Shown here piece by piece: positions 1 to 10,619 of a stretch of 64,000 nt of DNA (positions within the stretch are counted from its first letter, which is position 1; each line of letters begins with the position of its first letter). The notes beneath the pieces were generated by a model that searched no databases, had not been told where the DNA came from, and was given only the letters and a program-made list of their open reading frames with translations. This DNA is from Mesostigma viride (lineage: Eukaryota; Streptophyta; Mesostigmatophyceae; Mesostigmatales; Mesostigmataceae), in assembly GCA_009746045.1 (NCBI GenBank), contig RPFO01000022.1, forward strand, positions 1,915,160-1,979,159. The letters are read 5' to 3'. The translations under genes were made by a program, and so were the position numbers.

Positions 1-105
1 CGATAACCACTCGCTGGTACATTCAAGTTCATGCCGGCATGAACTTGCATGAGTGTGCCACAGTACCAGCGAGTGGTTATCGCTGCATGGTAATATTGCA
101 CATGC
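1..105. repeat. Foldback (palindromic) element, left part, cut by LINE insertion
   Basis: A near-palindrome centred on GCCGGC near position 37 pairs CGATAACCACTCGCTGGTAC with its complement around 64-82. The same palindrome occurs at 10,979-11,094 and 13,615-13,826. The sequence breaks at AATATTGCACATGC (92-105), which recurs at 5,521-5,534 followed by the expected foldback arm (CGGAACCTTAGAAGCC). This shows that the LINE at 106-5,520 landed inside the element. The start lies off the window. No coding capacity is seen. Confidence 0.8.
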
Positions 106-1617
106 CAACGAACACTCTGACCGTATAAAATTTTTTTATGATTTGTTTGGTATGGTTGCCCCCCTCCTGGACCAATCTCATGAGGTCATACTAATGGGTG
201 ACTTTAATGTTGACCTAGACCATGGCCTTGGGCTTGAGACGACCTCGTTAGCCAACCACCTCACACGCCTCTCACTACAGGATGTTATCAAACCTCGCGA
301 CCATCTGCATACTCGAGAGTCCACTCGTCAGGGCACCCGCATCACTAGCCGTCTAGACTACATATTTATGTCACCTTTTTGGGCATCCCTCATTTGTCAC
401 GCAGAGGTCATACGCTCCACAGTTTTTTCTGATCACTACCCCTGCCTTCTCACCATGGTGTATCACTCCAGCCCCCCCAGAGGACCAGGCGTCCCTCGCC
501 TCAATAAAAAGCTGCTGGCTGACCCCGCCTTTCGCCCCCTAGTCCGAGAACAATGGCGGGACTGGAAAACCAAGCAAGTAGAATACCCAAGCACTACTCT
601 CTGGATGCAAGCATGCCTCTCGCACATCCTTGACTCCTCTAAGGCCTACGATCTAGAACAACGCCGCATAAAAGGCAAAGACTACAATTACTACAAACGC
701 GTTATTACTATGTTGCAATCCAAACCCCGCCTAGCCCCGCACGAGTTAACACGACTGCAACTGTGCCAGACTGAGATGGATAAGCTACGCCTTGAACGCC
801 ACGCAGAAGCCCTAGATGTGGAAAATACATGGTGGCATGTCAAGGGTGAACGAATGAATAAGGAATTCTTTGCATTTATCCCACCCCCGCGCTCACAAAC
901 CACCATCACAGAAATTACAGACGAGACTGGCACCCATACCACCCCCCAAGACATCCTACAATCTGGACATGCTTTTTTCTCCACCCTGTTCTGGACAGAA
1001 CCCGACCCCTCTGCAAATACAGCCACACAAAAAATCCTCGATGCCATTCCCCACCGCCTCTCTCCGTCACAACAAGCTCTACTAGACGCCAGCCCCACTA
1101 TGGAAGAAACATCTCTAGCACTCCAACATCTCAAAACCGGTAGCGCACCTGGTGCAGATGGCCTTCCAGTAGAGTTTTTTAAAACGTTCTGGCCCCTCAT
1201 AGGCAGGGATCTATACCAATGCATCCTGGAAATCTGGAACACCGAAACTGTTGTGGGCCAGTACGTGGTCGGAAACAATCCTCATCCTCTTACACAAAAA
1301 AGGGGATAAAACAAGTTGGAAAAATTATAGACCCATTCGCATGCTCACAGTCCCTTACAAACTAGCCAGCAAACTCTTGCAACGCCGTTTCTACAGTGTA
1401 CTAGATAATCTGATCGGCCCGGAACAAGTTGGATTCAGGTCCAACCTACACATCAGCGACAGCATCACCATGATCATGGACATTGTTGATGACGCATGGC
1501 GCAACAATATTATAGGTCTTATTTTATTTTGGGATTTTGAAAAGGCATTCGACCGCATATGTTGGAAATACCTCGAGGCTATACTACACGGGCTTGGATT
1601 TGGACCTAACTTATTAA
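106..1617 (+). pseudogene. LINE ORF2, N-terminal part: AP endonuclease and RT fingers
   Basis: The endonuclease is recognised by MGDFNVDLD (near 199-225), SRLDYIFMS (about 349-375) and FSDHYPCLL (about 427-453), the conserved catalytic Asn/Asp/His blocks of the exonuclease-endonuclease-phosphatase family. The N-terminal third is missing through 5' truncation. RT begins around 1,140 with GSAPGADGLPVEFFK. A frameshift around 1,248 moves the reading frame, after which YRPIRMLTVPYKLASK, GPEQVGFR and FEKAFDRICW follow (about 1,327-1,566), corresponding to RT motifs 1 to 3. The ORF then runs into the piggyBac-like insertion at 1,618. An apparent start at position 53 lies in the older foldback sequence and is not the real start. 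Confidence 0.85.
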
Positions 1618-2963
1618 CCCATAGTCCGGAAACAGGGCGATATATCGCCCTGTTTGACCCCCGGTGGCGCGGCGCTCAATTCCGGGAGCGCCGCGCCACC
1701 TGTGACGGATGTCAGTGGTCCGGTGGGTCTGGGAACACTTAAGGACGAAGGTGATGCATAGGTTTGGGGGTAATATTCGCCATAGCCTGGTAAATACAAC
1801 GTGTATTGAGACAGTATCACGTGACTTTGGCGGGAAATTTTCACTCGCGCGCGCGCGTAACGAGATATGGCTGCTAGCGTGCCGTTATCAAGGAAATTTT
1901 GCGTCTCGCGGCTTGTAATGGTTCAGAATGTTGCTCAGAATGATGATGCGTGATTTTCGTAGGTCAGGGGTGGCCAGATGTATAGCATTGGTAAAATACA
2001 GGTAGGACATTACTGCTTTCTTGGTCGTCAGTACCAGATGAGTAATGGCATGCCATATTTCGATTTTCTTCTTATGGCCCGGCAGTCTGCGCCAGCCCGA
2101 GCACCCAGGTTTGGTACGGGACATCCGCAGCAGCGTCCCTGTGAATTCGGATGCGTTTATAGGTCATCTTTGCACAGAACGTCAACCTGGTAATCATGTC
2201 GGATGCATGCATTATGCGGCTATGGCGGCCTATGCCTGGAAAGCATTAGCCAGTGTGAGATATGAGGGTCCCGGCCAGCAGAACCCGGAAAGGTCGTGAT
2301 CAAGCCAGGTACGGCAACGTGTTTGCATGTCGTTTGCACGGGAATCTGTCGTTTATACATCCATTTTACACGAGTGTATCAGTGCCTCTTGCAGCAGGTT
2401 TCCATGCCTGCTGTATGAGTGCTATTAGCCCCAAATCTGCTCAGTTTGTGGTGTTTCTTTGGAGGATGCCATTCCGTTAGTGCTGGTTTAGCACTTCTTT
2501 GTTTCCCAGCACTTTTTACAGTCCTATGTGGCTGTATACAATGCATAAGTGTGTGGCATTTCATGGATGGCTGCTTACGCGCGCGTAACCCACACACGTA
2601 AGTGAGCGCATTATATACGGGTCAGATGGGCTATCCGTGCGGTCTGACCCAAGGAAAGCATGGTGGCACTATCTATTGACTTTGTCCAACCCCAGAATAA
2701 TTTTTTAGAACCCTCCCTGCAGGGGTAAACTACTAAGGGGATTTCCCTTGCCTGAAAATGATCGTCTTTTGTCCAACTTTGGCAGTAAATATCTTGCAAA
2801 GCACTGAATGGACTCGGGATATTATTGCATTTTCTGAAAGCCCTTGAAGTGTAGATACTCCTAGCACCTTGGTTGGGGGTATTTGGAGTTGTGGCCTATG
2901 AGTTATGATTTTTTCCATTTTCAGGGGTCTAAAAATGCCAAAAACCCATTCCCGGACTATGGG
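1618..2963. mobile_element. piggyBac-like non-autonomous element inserted in LINE RT
   Basis: A 1,346 bp insertion is bounded on both sides by TTAA (1,614-1,617 and 2,964-2,967). Its terminal inverted repeats read CCCATAGTCCGGAA at the left and the complement of TTCCCGGACTATGGG at the right. TTAA target duplication with CCC...GGG ends is the hallmark of the piggyBac superfamily. Subterminal hairpins follow the left end (AAACAGGGCGATATATCGCC, about 1,632-1,651, and a GC-rich stem around 1,664-1,699). No ORF resembling a transposase is present, so it is presumably mobilised in trans. It splits the RT domain between motif 3 and the catalytic YADD motif. Confidence 0.85.
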
Positions 2964-4300
2964 TTAAGGTCAGTCTAGGCATGATCAAATCCCTCACTTG
3001 GCACCTACTAATTAATGGACATAAATCCCAAATAGGCCATAGCACACGCTCTCTCCCACAAGGCGACTGTCTCTCTCCCCTTCTCTTTCTGCTCGCTCAC
3101 GCTGGCCTCTTCTTTCTTCATCAACAGGACAGCCGTATTCAAGGCTACCCCCTCCCTCACCACACACGTGGTCTGTTTCAAACTGCTTACGCCGATGACA
3201 CTACTAACATTTGCACCTCCCTGCGTGATGTTGATGCTGTGCTTGAGAACATATCTACATACTGTACCGCCTCCCAACAACGCTGCAACGTGCAAAAGTC
3301 CACGGGCTTGCATATTGGCAGAACAACCAACCCGACTCTCCAACCTACTAACCTGGCGGTGACATGGGTCCCGCCAGGAGGATACCACCTTTTGCATAAC
3401 TGCCCTATCGGTCGGACAGCCGAAGGGAGGTTATTGGAAGTCAAAACCTTTTTATACGACGAATCACAACAACTGGGCAAACTTACTGGTGTACAACAGG
3501 TGGCCAACCGCTGGGCTGGCGTACACCGCCTCAGCCTCCGGGGCAAGGTCCTCGTTACGAACCAGCTGCTGTTCTCCAAGCTGCTGTACTTCGGTCAGGC
3601 CCACCCACCGGATGAACACACCGTGTCTCTTATTCAACGACTGGGGCATAACTTTGTTTGGAAAAAATCGAGCGATCTCAGCCGCCAGGTACACGGATGG
3701 ATCAGAGAGTCAATGTCTTTTATGCCGTGGCCTCTTGGAGGACTAGGCTTACACAATATGCAATGGCGTTTATGGTCTGTGTATGCCAAACAAGTTATCT
3801 CTGCCCACATTGGTGTCAACACCCACCCTGGATGTCTTCTGGCACGTGTAACCCTCTCACGTCTTACTCATCACTCCAATGGTATTTCCTGGCACTCTGG
3901 AGCCGCACTGCTTACTGCTCGCCTCCCCTCCCCGAAGCTCACCAGAGGTCTTCCTTGGTACTGGGCTCGTATATGGCAAGGCTTTATGGCACTTAAACCC
4001 GACCGCCTACTATTCCCCACACTACGTGAGGAAGTTGCACGCCAACCCCTATTCTTTAATGATATATACCTCAACCCCCTTAATCGCCCCTTTGGATGCT
4101 TAAGTGGCCCTAACCCCTATGAAGGCTTCATAACATCCCCCCACCCTGTAACCACTATTCTCCACCTGTATATTCTCCACGGTGACTGCTACCGCCTCTT
4201 AACATATAACGAACTGGCTGCCTGGGTCCCCAATATGCCTACTTATGCTGCCTGGGCCGCGCTAGTACAAGCCATACCCCCCGCTGGCACACACTCATGA
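2964..4300 (+). pseudogene. LINE ORF2, central part: RT palm and thumb
   Basis: Continuation of the RT after the piggyBac-like insertion. LINGHKSQIGHSTRSLPQGD (about 3,011-3,070) is the conserved LPQGxPLSP-type block and TAYADDTTNICT (about 3,183-3,218) carries the catalytic YADD. A small indel just after the TTAA site (a TAG near 2,978) puts this part out of frame with the upstream portion, so the ATG at 2,981 is probably not a natural start. The rest is the thumb and connection region. The frame ends at a TGA at 4,298 that overlaps the ATG of the next frame (ATGA). Confidence 0.85.
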
Positions 4301-5382
4301 CTTCTCCCCGTGCCCCCTATAAAGCTGGTGAATGGTGCTGCTTTTGTCCATACAGCACGACCGCAACATGCTCGGGGAAGGTGATCGCAGAACTCCCCCT
4401 TGGAACCCTGCACGTTCAACTACTGGCGCCGCTGAGCGGCCACAATGGCTGTCTGGCTCAACTTACAACTGCAGTGGTGTTCCTCCCCACCCAGCTATGC
4501 CACCGGATTCGGGTTGTACCTTGGTCCCTTGAACAATCATGTGTATACCAACCCAACCCCAACCTTCCAGACGCTGCTATTATTTGGCTACATGTGGGAT
4601 CAACCCGCCTGGACATGTTGTCATTGGATCCAGTGGAATTTGGCTGGGTGCTAAATCAGGGTGACAGCAGAACTGTAAAAGGCCTTTACGAGTACACGGC
4701 AGAGTGGGGCTACACAATGCTCTTGCATAAAAACCATCAATTCCACCCCGGACGGACACGCTGGGGCGCTACTGAGTGGCCTGGCCACACCTGGGTCCGC
4801 AACATCACCCTCGCCGCTGACCACCCGCTGATTGATCGCCGCGCGACCGACGTACAACACCTCTTGATGCACCGGTCCATCGGGGTCGGGGAGATCCTCC
4901 ACCGGCGATTTCAACACCCTGCTACATGTTTATGTACCAACCCCACTGAAACTGTGGAACACCGATTTTTATGGTGTAACCTCCAGGGAGTTTGGACCTG
5001 GTTGATTGGTTTATGGGCAGCCTGGACGTCTGAGCCTATCATACCGGTGTCTACCCGCTCAATTATCTTTGGCATCACTGGCACCCCTGGCCTTGAGCTC
5101 ACCTTTTCACAACAAGCGTGGATATGGCTCCGCACATGCATGTTATATACAATCTGGACGGTGCGAAACGATGTGGTGTTCAATAGGCGCACAGTTTTCG
5201 ACAAAGCTGGGGTTCTCTCACGCTTCATTTACCTATGGAACTCCGGCATGCGACGCTACTGGATGGTTGCAAATGAACAAAACAAAATCTGGGACCCTGG
5301 CGCGGACCAGGATAAGCCCAGCCCACTTGAGATCTTTCATGACCTCATGGGCAAAAACAGGATCTTTACCCACATGCCCTGA
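4297..5382 (+). pseudogene. LINE ORF2 C-terminal region with zf-RVT-like motif
   Basis: A 361-codon frame continuing the LINE polyprotein. Around 4,846-4,992 it reads VQHLLMHRSIGVGEILHRRF followed by CLCTNPTETVEHRFLWC. This is the Cys-x-Cys...His...Cys pattern typical of the zinc-binding region at the C terminus of plant-type L1 reverse transcriptases. The ATGA overlap with the preceding frame could be an old frameshift within one ORF2 rather than a separate gene; I favour the frameshift. About 140 bp of 3' UTR follow, up to the target duplication at 5,521. Confidence 0.75.
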
Positions 5383-5520
5383 ATGACAACCCATTAGAAG
5401 TCCAGTGGCTTCCGTGGTCTAGTAAGGCTCCGTTTTAGCCACTGACATCTTGATACCCTAGGCTTAGCAGGGATTACCTACTGGCTATATTTGGAATAAA
5501 CGTACACCTATTTACCTGGA

Positions 5521-5592
5521 AATATTGCACATGCGGAACCTTAGAAGCCAAGTGGCAAAAGGTTTCCGCACAATATTAATAACCCAACTAAA
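5521..5592. repeat. Foldback element, right part after LINE
   Basis: This segment contains CGGAACCTTAGAAGCCAAGTG followed by its near-complement GGCAAAAGGTTTCCGCACAATATT. It is the same arm found at 11,041-11,094 and 13,767-13,826. It ends in CCCAACTAAAACCT, matching the recurrent element edge AACTAARACCT. It was joined to 1-105 before the LINE insertion. Confidence 0.8.
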
Positions 5593-5677
5593 ACCTAGTA
5601 GCCTCTTGCCTGGTTAAGCTATCCGGCCAGGTTAATTGTGAAGTGGGACCGGCTTCACTGCATGAGGGTGGAAGGGT

Positions 5678-6950
5678 TCACAGAGGGTGCTGTGGTGCTG
5701 TCAACAGCAGTGCTGTAAGGTGGCTCATTGGTACTGCTGGGCATTGTTGGAGTTGCCAGATAGTGAGTAGTGAGTCCACGCTTAAAGACTCTTCCCCAGG
5801 CACGTCTGCCATGGGAGAATAATACCTCTTATTTCTATGACAGCTCACCCTGTGACGCTTTCCATTGGTATTCAATACAATGTGCTTTAATAATTGACAT
5901 CCACTGTCTTGCCATTTTTTACCAGTAAATCCACGGATGGTATAACTGGACCTAGCCAAGTTCCAAACTTACCAAAGCTGTGTTCCTTGTAATAGAGGAC
6001 TTGATCACCTTTTTGAAATACTGGCCTGGGATGGGTTTTATCCTTTTCTGCCAGTTTTGCTGAGGTTCAAGTGCACGTGCAGTCAGTTGTACAGTGCTAT
6101 CACCTCTGGGGCATATACCTCTGGGGCCTGCAGGCCTGCTGGGATATGACCTCACCCCACTTGGCATGCAGGACAGGTCTCATGTTTAGGGTTGTGCACA
6201 TTTCATGACACCAGAGTGCTCTGTCACAATATACCCCTGAAGTAGCATCCTTGGAGGGATTTTTAGCTAGTAGGGTTTTGACAGATCTGATGGTTCTTTC
6301 AATTAATGTACCCCCTGACCTTCATGATCTTCCAGCCCAGCAATCTCTATTGCTTCACACCCTTCCAGGTCAGTCAGACAGGAGAACTGTTGATCAAGCA
6401 GAATTCTGTCAACTGGATAGAATCTGGGTAAAGCAATCATGAGTGCAACAAGTAGCTGCCCTGCCGACATGCCAGGTAGTGGTTCCATGACTGTGAACCT
6501 GGACCATGAGTCTTTTAGGATCAGGTAGGGTTGGACATCCCTGTTGATGTGCATTACATCCCCCACTATCATGCCTCTAGTGGTGGATGGAGTTGCAGTA
6601 TGCCATTTTTGAGGTTTGGGGCTGTTAAACTGACAGTCTTGACAGACTGTGCTGTCTGGCCATGTGCATTCCTGAGCTGTTTTCCCATGCTACTACCCTC
6701 CAGGCGTTTTGCCAGATCCTCAGCCACGGTCTCATGACCCATGGCTAAGTGCAGCTGGTGAGCAAGCTCCTTGATATCAATGGAGTTGTCCACGTACAGT
6801 GGGGGTTAGTGCTTTATTTTGATATAAGATTCCAGTACAGGGTATTGGGAGGACAGAAGTCTTGCTGCCTCAAAATCAATCAGGCCTTTGCTGCCATCCC
6901 CAATGCAAGTGAGATCATCATCCTCAGAGTAATCACTAGGTGAGAGAACT
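5678..6950 (-). pseudogene. LTR-retrotransposon integrase remnant (Copia-like order)
   Basis: Broken integrase ORFs are read on the minus strand. Around 6,793-6,600 the sequence gives ELAHQLHLAMGHET and, in another frame, VCQDCQ, the two halves of an HHCC zinc finger. At 6,572-6,320 VGDVMHINRDVQPYLILKD and DSWSRFTV resemble the integrase core with its first catalytic Asp. Between 6,060 and 5,900 a frame containing KGDQVLYYKEHSFGKFGTW looks like the C-terminal DNA-binding module. Several frameshifts and stops make it dead. Because a Gag-type zinc knuckle lies immediately upstream with no RT in between, Ty1/Copia order (gag-int-RT) is inferred, with the RT lost at the foldback boundary near 5,600. 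Confidence 0.65.
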
Positions 6951-7261
6951 CACAGTTGTTTGGGTTGAACCGGGGTCGGTTGCAGCGAGTGCCTGGAGCC
7001 AGGTTGCGCCTCGTGTAGTGGCAGATCCACGTTGTTGCCCAGTGTAGGGTTGTGGTTGCACAACAGGTTGCGGTTGTGCCCCGTCTGGAAGCACCTCAAG
7101 CACCTGACCCTTCCAGGGTTACCAGGTTGCCTGTTGTTGTTGTTGTTGTTGTTGTTGTTGCCTTGTTGGGGCCGGTTGTTGTTGTTGTTGTTATTGCCCT
7201 GTGAGGACCTGTTGTCAGTGTTATTGTTGTTAGTTAATAGCAGCTTCTCTTGTTTGTTCAT
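6950..7261 (-). pseudogene. Gag-like fragment with CCHC zinc knuckle
   Basis: A 103-codon frame with asparagine-rich low-complexity segments followed by CLRCFQTGHNRNLLC, a CX2CX4HX4C zinc knuckle of the retroviral Gag type. The encoding DNA contains (GTT)n-type triplet runs at 7,133-7,200. It sits directly upstream (- strand) of the integrase remnant and downstream of a tandem repeat block. Translation beyond the knuckle is acidic and stops before the integrase finger. This is a nucleocapsid remnant; no active protein is expected. Confidence 0.7.
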
Positions 7262-7872
7262 TGTAGTGAGAGGACAGCATGTGCTGCCGGTGCTGCCTCA
7301 AACCCACCATGGTTTGGTAACAGTTTCGTTTGTTGTTTGTAGTGACAGGACAGCATCTGTGCTGCCTCAAAACCAACCATGGTTTGGTAACAGTTTCGTT
7401 TGTTTGTTTGTAGTGAGAGGACAGCATAGATCTGTGCTGCCTCAAACCCCACCTTGGTTTGATTGGTAACAGTTTCGTTTGTTCAGTTTGTATAGTGAGA
7501 GGACAGCATCTGTGCTGCCTCAAAACCAACCATGGTTTGATTGGTAACAGTTTCGTTTGTTTGTTTGTAGTGAGAGGACAGCATCTGTGCTGCCTCAACA
7601 CCAACCATGGTTTGGCAACAGTTTCGTTTGTTTGTTTGTAGTGAGAGGACAGCATCTGTGCTGCCTCATGCAACACCAACCATGCAATTGGTTCGGTAAC
7701 ATTTTCGTTTGTTTGTTTGTAGTGAGAGGACAGCATCTGTGCTGCATGCCTCAACACCAACCATGGTTTGCATGGTAACAGTTTCGTTTGTTTGTTTGTA
7801 GTGAGAGGACAGCATCTGTGCTGCCTCAACACCAACCATGGTTTGCATGGTAACAGTTTCGTTTGTTTGTTT
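7262..7872. repeat. About 8 copies of a ~67-80 bp minisatellite
   Basis: The core AGTGAGAGGACAGCATCTG followed by GTGCTGCCTCAA, ACCAACCATGGTTTG, GGTAACAGTTTCGTTTG and a (TTTG)n run recurs near 7,265, 7,340, 7,413, 7,494, 7,569, 7,641, 7,721 and 7,800. Copies differ by small insertions, such as TGCA and GATTGG. The array lies inside the retrotransposon remnant. The open frames it generates on both strands are by-products of repetition. Confidence 0.85.
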
Positions 7873-7880
7873 TCTGTTAG

Positions 7881-8222
7881 TCAGTTTCTTGTTATTGCCT
7901 CCCGGTGCTGCTTGAGCGTTGGCACCATAGCCATGTCTTTACCCGCAAGTACACGCGTTTGGTAATGGCTTCTGCCACTACTGCATGCCTTATTATTGAT
8001 TACGTGCGGCTGCTGGGCAAGCTCCATGTCTAGGGAGTTGACAGCAGTGGGTTTAAGGGCCCTCAGCCCTGACATAGAGAGGATCAACAGCCTGTTGATC
8101 CTCTCCATCGGGAGGCGGTCTCCATAGAGGGTAGAGGCTGCGCTGCCAGAGAAAGCAACAATACCCTTACACTCATCCCGGATAAAATGGGGAGATCTGC
8201 GTTCAAAAGACATGACATTCAT
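7881..8222 (-). CDS. Hypothetical ORF upstream of Gag-like remnant
   Basis: A 113-codon frame beginning MNVMSFERRSPHFIRDECKG. It lies on the same strand as, and upstream of, the zinc-knuckle and integrase fragments, with only the minisatellite between. I recognise no domain. Position suggests it is the N-terminal (matrix/capsid) part of the retrotransposon Gag, but no motif proves this. The alternative is a chance ORF. Confidence 0.3.
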   Translation of the reverse strand: MNVMSFERRSPHFIRDECKGIVAFSGSAASTLYGDRLPMERINRLLILSMSGLRALKPTAVNSLDMELAQQPHVINNKACSSGRSHYQTRVLAGKDMAMVPTLKQHREAITRN

Positions 8223-8588
8223 TCAGATAACTCACGCTGGGGTGGACGGTGATATTTGTCTCGTTTGTGTATGCCGTCCAGCCCAGGCCGCCCACCGCCG
8301 GCGATGGGGATACTATAAGGCCAGGAGTGCTTTTATCACATAACAGCTGGAGCGTTTCTATGCTCCTCATGCTGCAGCGATAGCTTTCTGTTTGGTTATG
8401 GTATTGTGAAAAGATAGCCACCGCTCTTGAGCATTATATCAGAGCATGCATGAGGAAAGAAAGCAACAGATTTGCCGACGCTGGCTGCGAAGTCTGCGCA
8501 GCAGTCGGGGTCGTCAATGGCACGGGGGAGGGCACAGGGTTGCATGGCCTGCTCCGCCGGGGTTTTAGCCACCTCATGGTTGTTGCCG

Positions 8589-8661
8589 CGAGCCACGAGC
8601 CACGAGCCACGAGCCACGAGCCACGAGCCACGAGCCACGAGCCACGAGCCACGAGCCACGC
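8589..8661. repeat. (CACGAGC)n heptanucleotide repeat, ~10 copies
   Basis: A perfect tandem GAGCCAC/CACGAGC array in the 5' leader of the ORF1-only LINE. The inverted related copy near 14,880-14,910 has only about three units, so copy number varies between family members. Confidence 0.9.
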
Positions 8662-10615
8662 GGTAGCCATGGCTGTCGGAGCTCATAACTTTCACGTTTG
8701 AGCACCGAATTCAGCTGTGAATATCACAATCGCTTCGTCTTTCTTAGACGCACATGCTGATATAGTTTTCCGAAACTATAACGCACTATACGATGAGCAA
8801 ACGCCTCTCGACGCAACGCAGCCTGGCGGCTGCGCTCAGCAATGAAAAAACGCCTGCAGCCCCGGCTGCAGCTTCGCCAACCGGCCAGACAGAAGGCAGC
8901 GGCGCCACTAGCCAAGCTCTAGTGGTCGCCCATCCCCCTGCTGAGCCCGCATCGCCAGCAGCGTCGCCCGAACCCAAGCGCAGTCGCCCTGACGGGCTGC
9001 TGGACGAGTACGACTTTGACGCCAGCCAGCCCGGCTTTTTTGACAAGCTCACACCCGAACGCATCCTGGGCTACGTGTTTTTCGGGACGCGTGCCTCTCT
9101 TATAGAACTATGCAGGCAGCTTTCCCACCAAGGTCGCCTTGTCGATGCCTCCCTCGATCCAGAGGCGCGATTTCGACAGGGCCGTCCCCAACGCCCGCCG
9201 CCCCCACATTCAGCAATTCGCCCTCTTTTCCCTCCTTGGACGCTCCATCGAGGAGCTTTGGCCCCCAAAGCCCCTCACCACCACCCTAACCGAAGCCTCC
9301 ATCCGCTCACTCCTCAAGGAGGCCCTCGAGCAGCACGTGGCCCCCATCGCTGCAGATGTGGCGGCCATGGGCAGCACGTTGGCTGCCGAGCTCCCCCTCC
9401 TCTCCACCATTTCCACCGCCACCTCCACCCTCCTCGCCTCCTCCACCGCCGCCATCCCCTCCTCCGACTCCATCACCGCCCAGCTCCGCGACATCGACCA
9501 GCGCCTCAAGGATAATGCAATCGCTATCGAGGTCTTGCAGAACACGGCAGGCCTCACCGCCCAGGCAGTGAAGGACATTGCCGCCAAGCCAGCCTCGGCT
9601 GGCCCGGCCGGCGATGCTCCTCCCATCACGACCTGGGCGGACATGCTTAAGCAACATACCACCTCCACCACCTCCGCCGTCGCAGCCCAGCTCCAGCGGC
9701 AGACGCTTGACCTCCGCGAGGAGGCCGAGCTCGCCAAGCGCAGCCTCAACGCCATACTCAAGAACTTGGACATGGAAGAAGGTGAGAATTCCGAGAAGCT
9801 TGCACGTGCGTTTGAGAGCAAAATCCTTGCACGCATGGGCCTTCTTGGTGAGATCAAGCTGACCGCCCACCGCCTCCCCCGCGCGCGGGGTAAGGCAGGG
9901 GCGCCTCCGCTTCTCCTCATCTTTGATAGCCCAGCGGACAAGATTTCGTTTCTCAGACGCCGCAAGCGGCTCGCGAATACTCCCTTCACCGTGGACGACG
10001 ACTTGACCCTGGCACAGCAACAACGGCGACGGGAGCTATGGCCGACCTACATCCAGCTCCGGCAGACCAAGGCGGGCCAGCCGGTGTACTGGAAGGGGGC
10101 GGCCATCTACGTCGGCCACAAGCCCTGGCAAGCGACCCCTCGACCACCGCGGCCCCAGCAACTCCAGCCCCAGCCTAGGGGAATACAGCAGTAGTGTAGA
10201 ATAGTTAGACAGTGGACTTGTACATGCCCGCCTACTACAGGCACTATACCAGCTGAGGCCTAGCCTTTTTAGTCATGTACATGTGTGCCTATGATGAGCC
10301 ACCCTCCAGATGATACCTAGCTTTATTTAATTATGCCGTGCCCATGCAGGGGGTCACTCCCTGCTGAGAAGCCATGCCCTAGCCTTTGTATAGCTGCGCT
10401 GATCTTCCCCACCTATGACAGGCTCCCCTTAGCTGGGTGTTGCCTGAAACTCTGGGTGATGCAGGTGCCCTAGTGCACCTAGAGCAAGTGTTGTTTACAT
10501 TCCCACCCTTGCAGGAAGTAGCTTAGAATGTATGATAGGCCATATGCCCCTTCTCTGGGCTATGTGCTACATATACTCCCAACGGAGTTATGTTACAATT
10601 CAATTCAATTCAATG
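8662..10615 (+). mobile_element. ORF1-only LINE derivative (half-LINE)
   Basis: The element has a 5' leader shared with the inverted copy at 14,754-14,910, a single ORF1-type coding region (8,793-10,194), and a roughly 400 bp 3' UTR. It ends in a short stem-loop (ACTCC-CAAC-GGAGT, about 10,575-10,588) and a (CAATT)n tail at 10,596-10,614. No endonuclease or RT lies between ORF1 and the 3' end. Its 3' terminus resembles that of the RT-bearing LINE at 17.6-19.0 kb (ATGTGCTACAT...CGGAGG...ATGTT), suggesting that an RT-encoding relative mobilises it. Confidence 0.75.
8793..10194 (+). pseudogene. LINE ORF1-like RNA-binding protein, one frameshift
   Basis: The start MSKRLSTQRSLAAAL matches the start of the copy at 14,753 (-). 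A frameshift near 9,150 separates the N-terminal frame (8,793-9,160) from the main frame (9,139-10,194). The second part has an alpha-helical, coiled-coil-rich middle (residues such as LRDIDQRLKDNAIAIEVLQN) and WADMLKQHTTSTT. A C-terminal block, ILARMGLLGEIKLTAHRLP and DDDLTLAQQQRRRELWP, is shared with the protein at 33,054-34,181 (-). The layout (coiled coil then a nucleic-acid-binding C-terminal domain) fits LINE ORF1 proteins. It would act as an RNA chaperone in a retrotransposition complex, inferred from the family. Confidence 0.7.
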
Positions 10616-10619
10616 GTTG

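Larger units (their letters stand above)
106..5520 (+). mobile_element. 5'-truncated L1-like LINE with 14 bp target-site duplication
   Basis: Remains of a non-LTR retrotransposon encoding an APE-type endonuclease, reverse transcriptase and a C-terminal zinc-binding (zf-RVT-like) region. It is bounded by direct repeats AATATTGCACATGC at 92-105 and 5,521-5,534, a textbook LINE target duplication. The 5' end is truncated within the endonuclease, so there is no ORF1. The 3' end has no clear poly(A) tail. A piggyBac-like element (1,618-2,963) interrupts the RT domain. Frameshifts near 1,248 and 2,970 and a stop at 4,298 make it non-functional. The clade is inferred from domain order and motif spacing. 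Confidence 0.9.

Noticed and set aside
91-100. TAATATTGC resembling the geminivirus-type nonanucleotide origin next to a palindrome
   Set aside because: Imperfect match, the site is not in a loop, and there is no Rep-like ORF; explained as part of the foldback arm.
53-105. ATG at 53 as LINE ORF start
   Set aside because: Lies upstream of the target duplication within the host foldback element; the LINE is 5'-truncated at 106.
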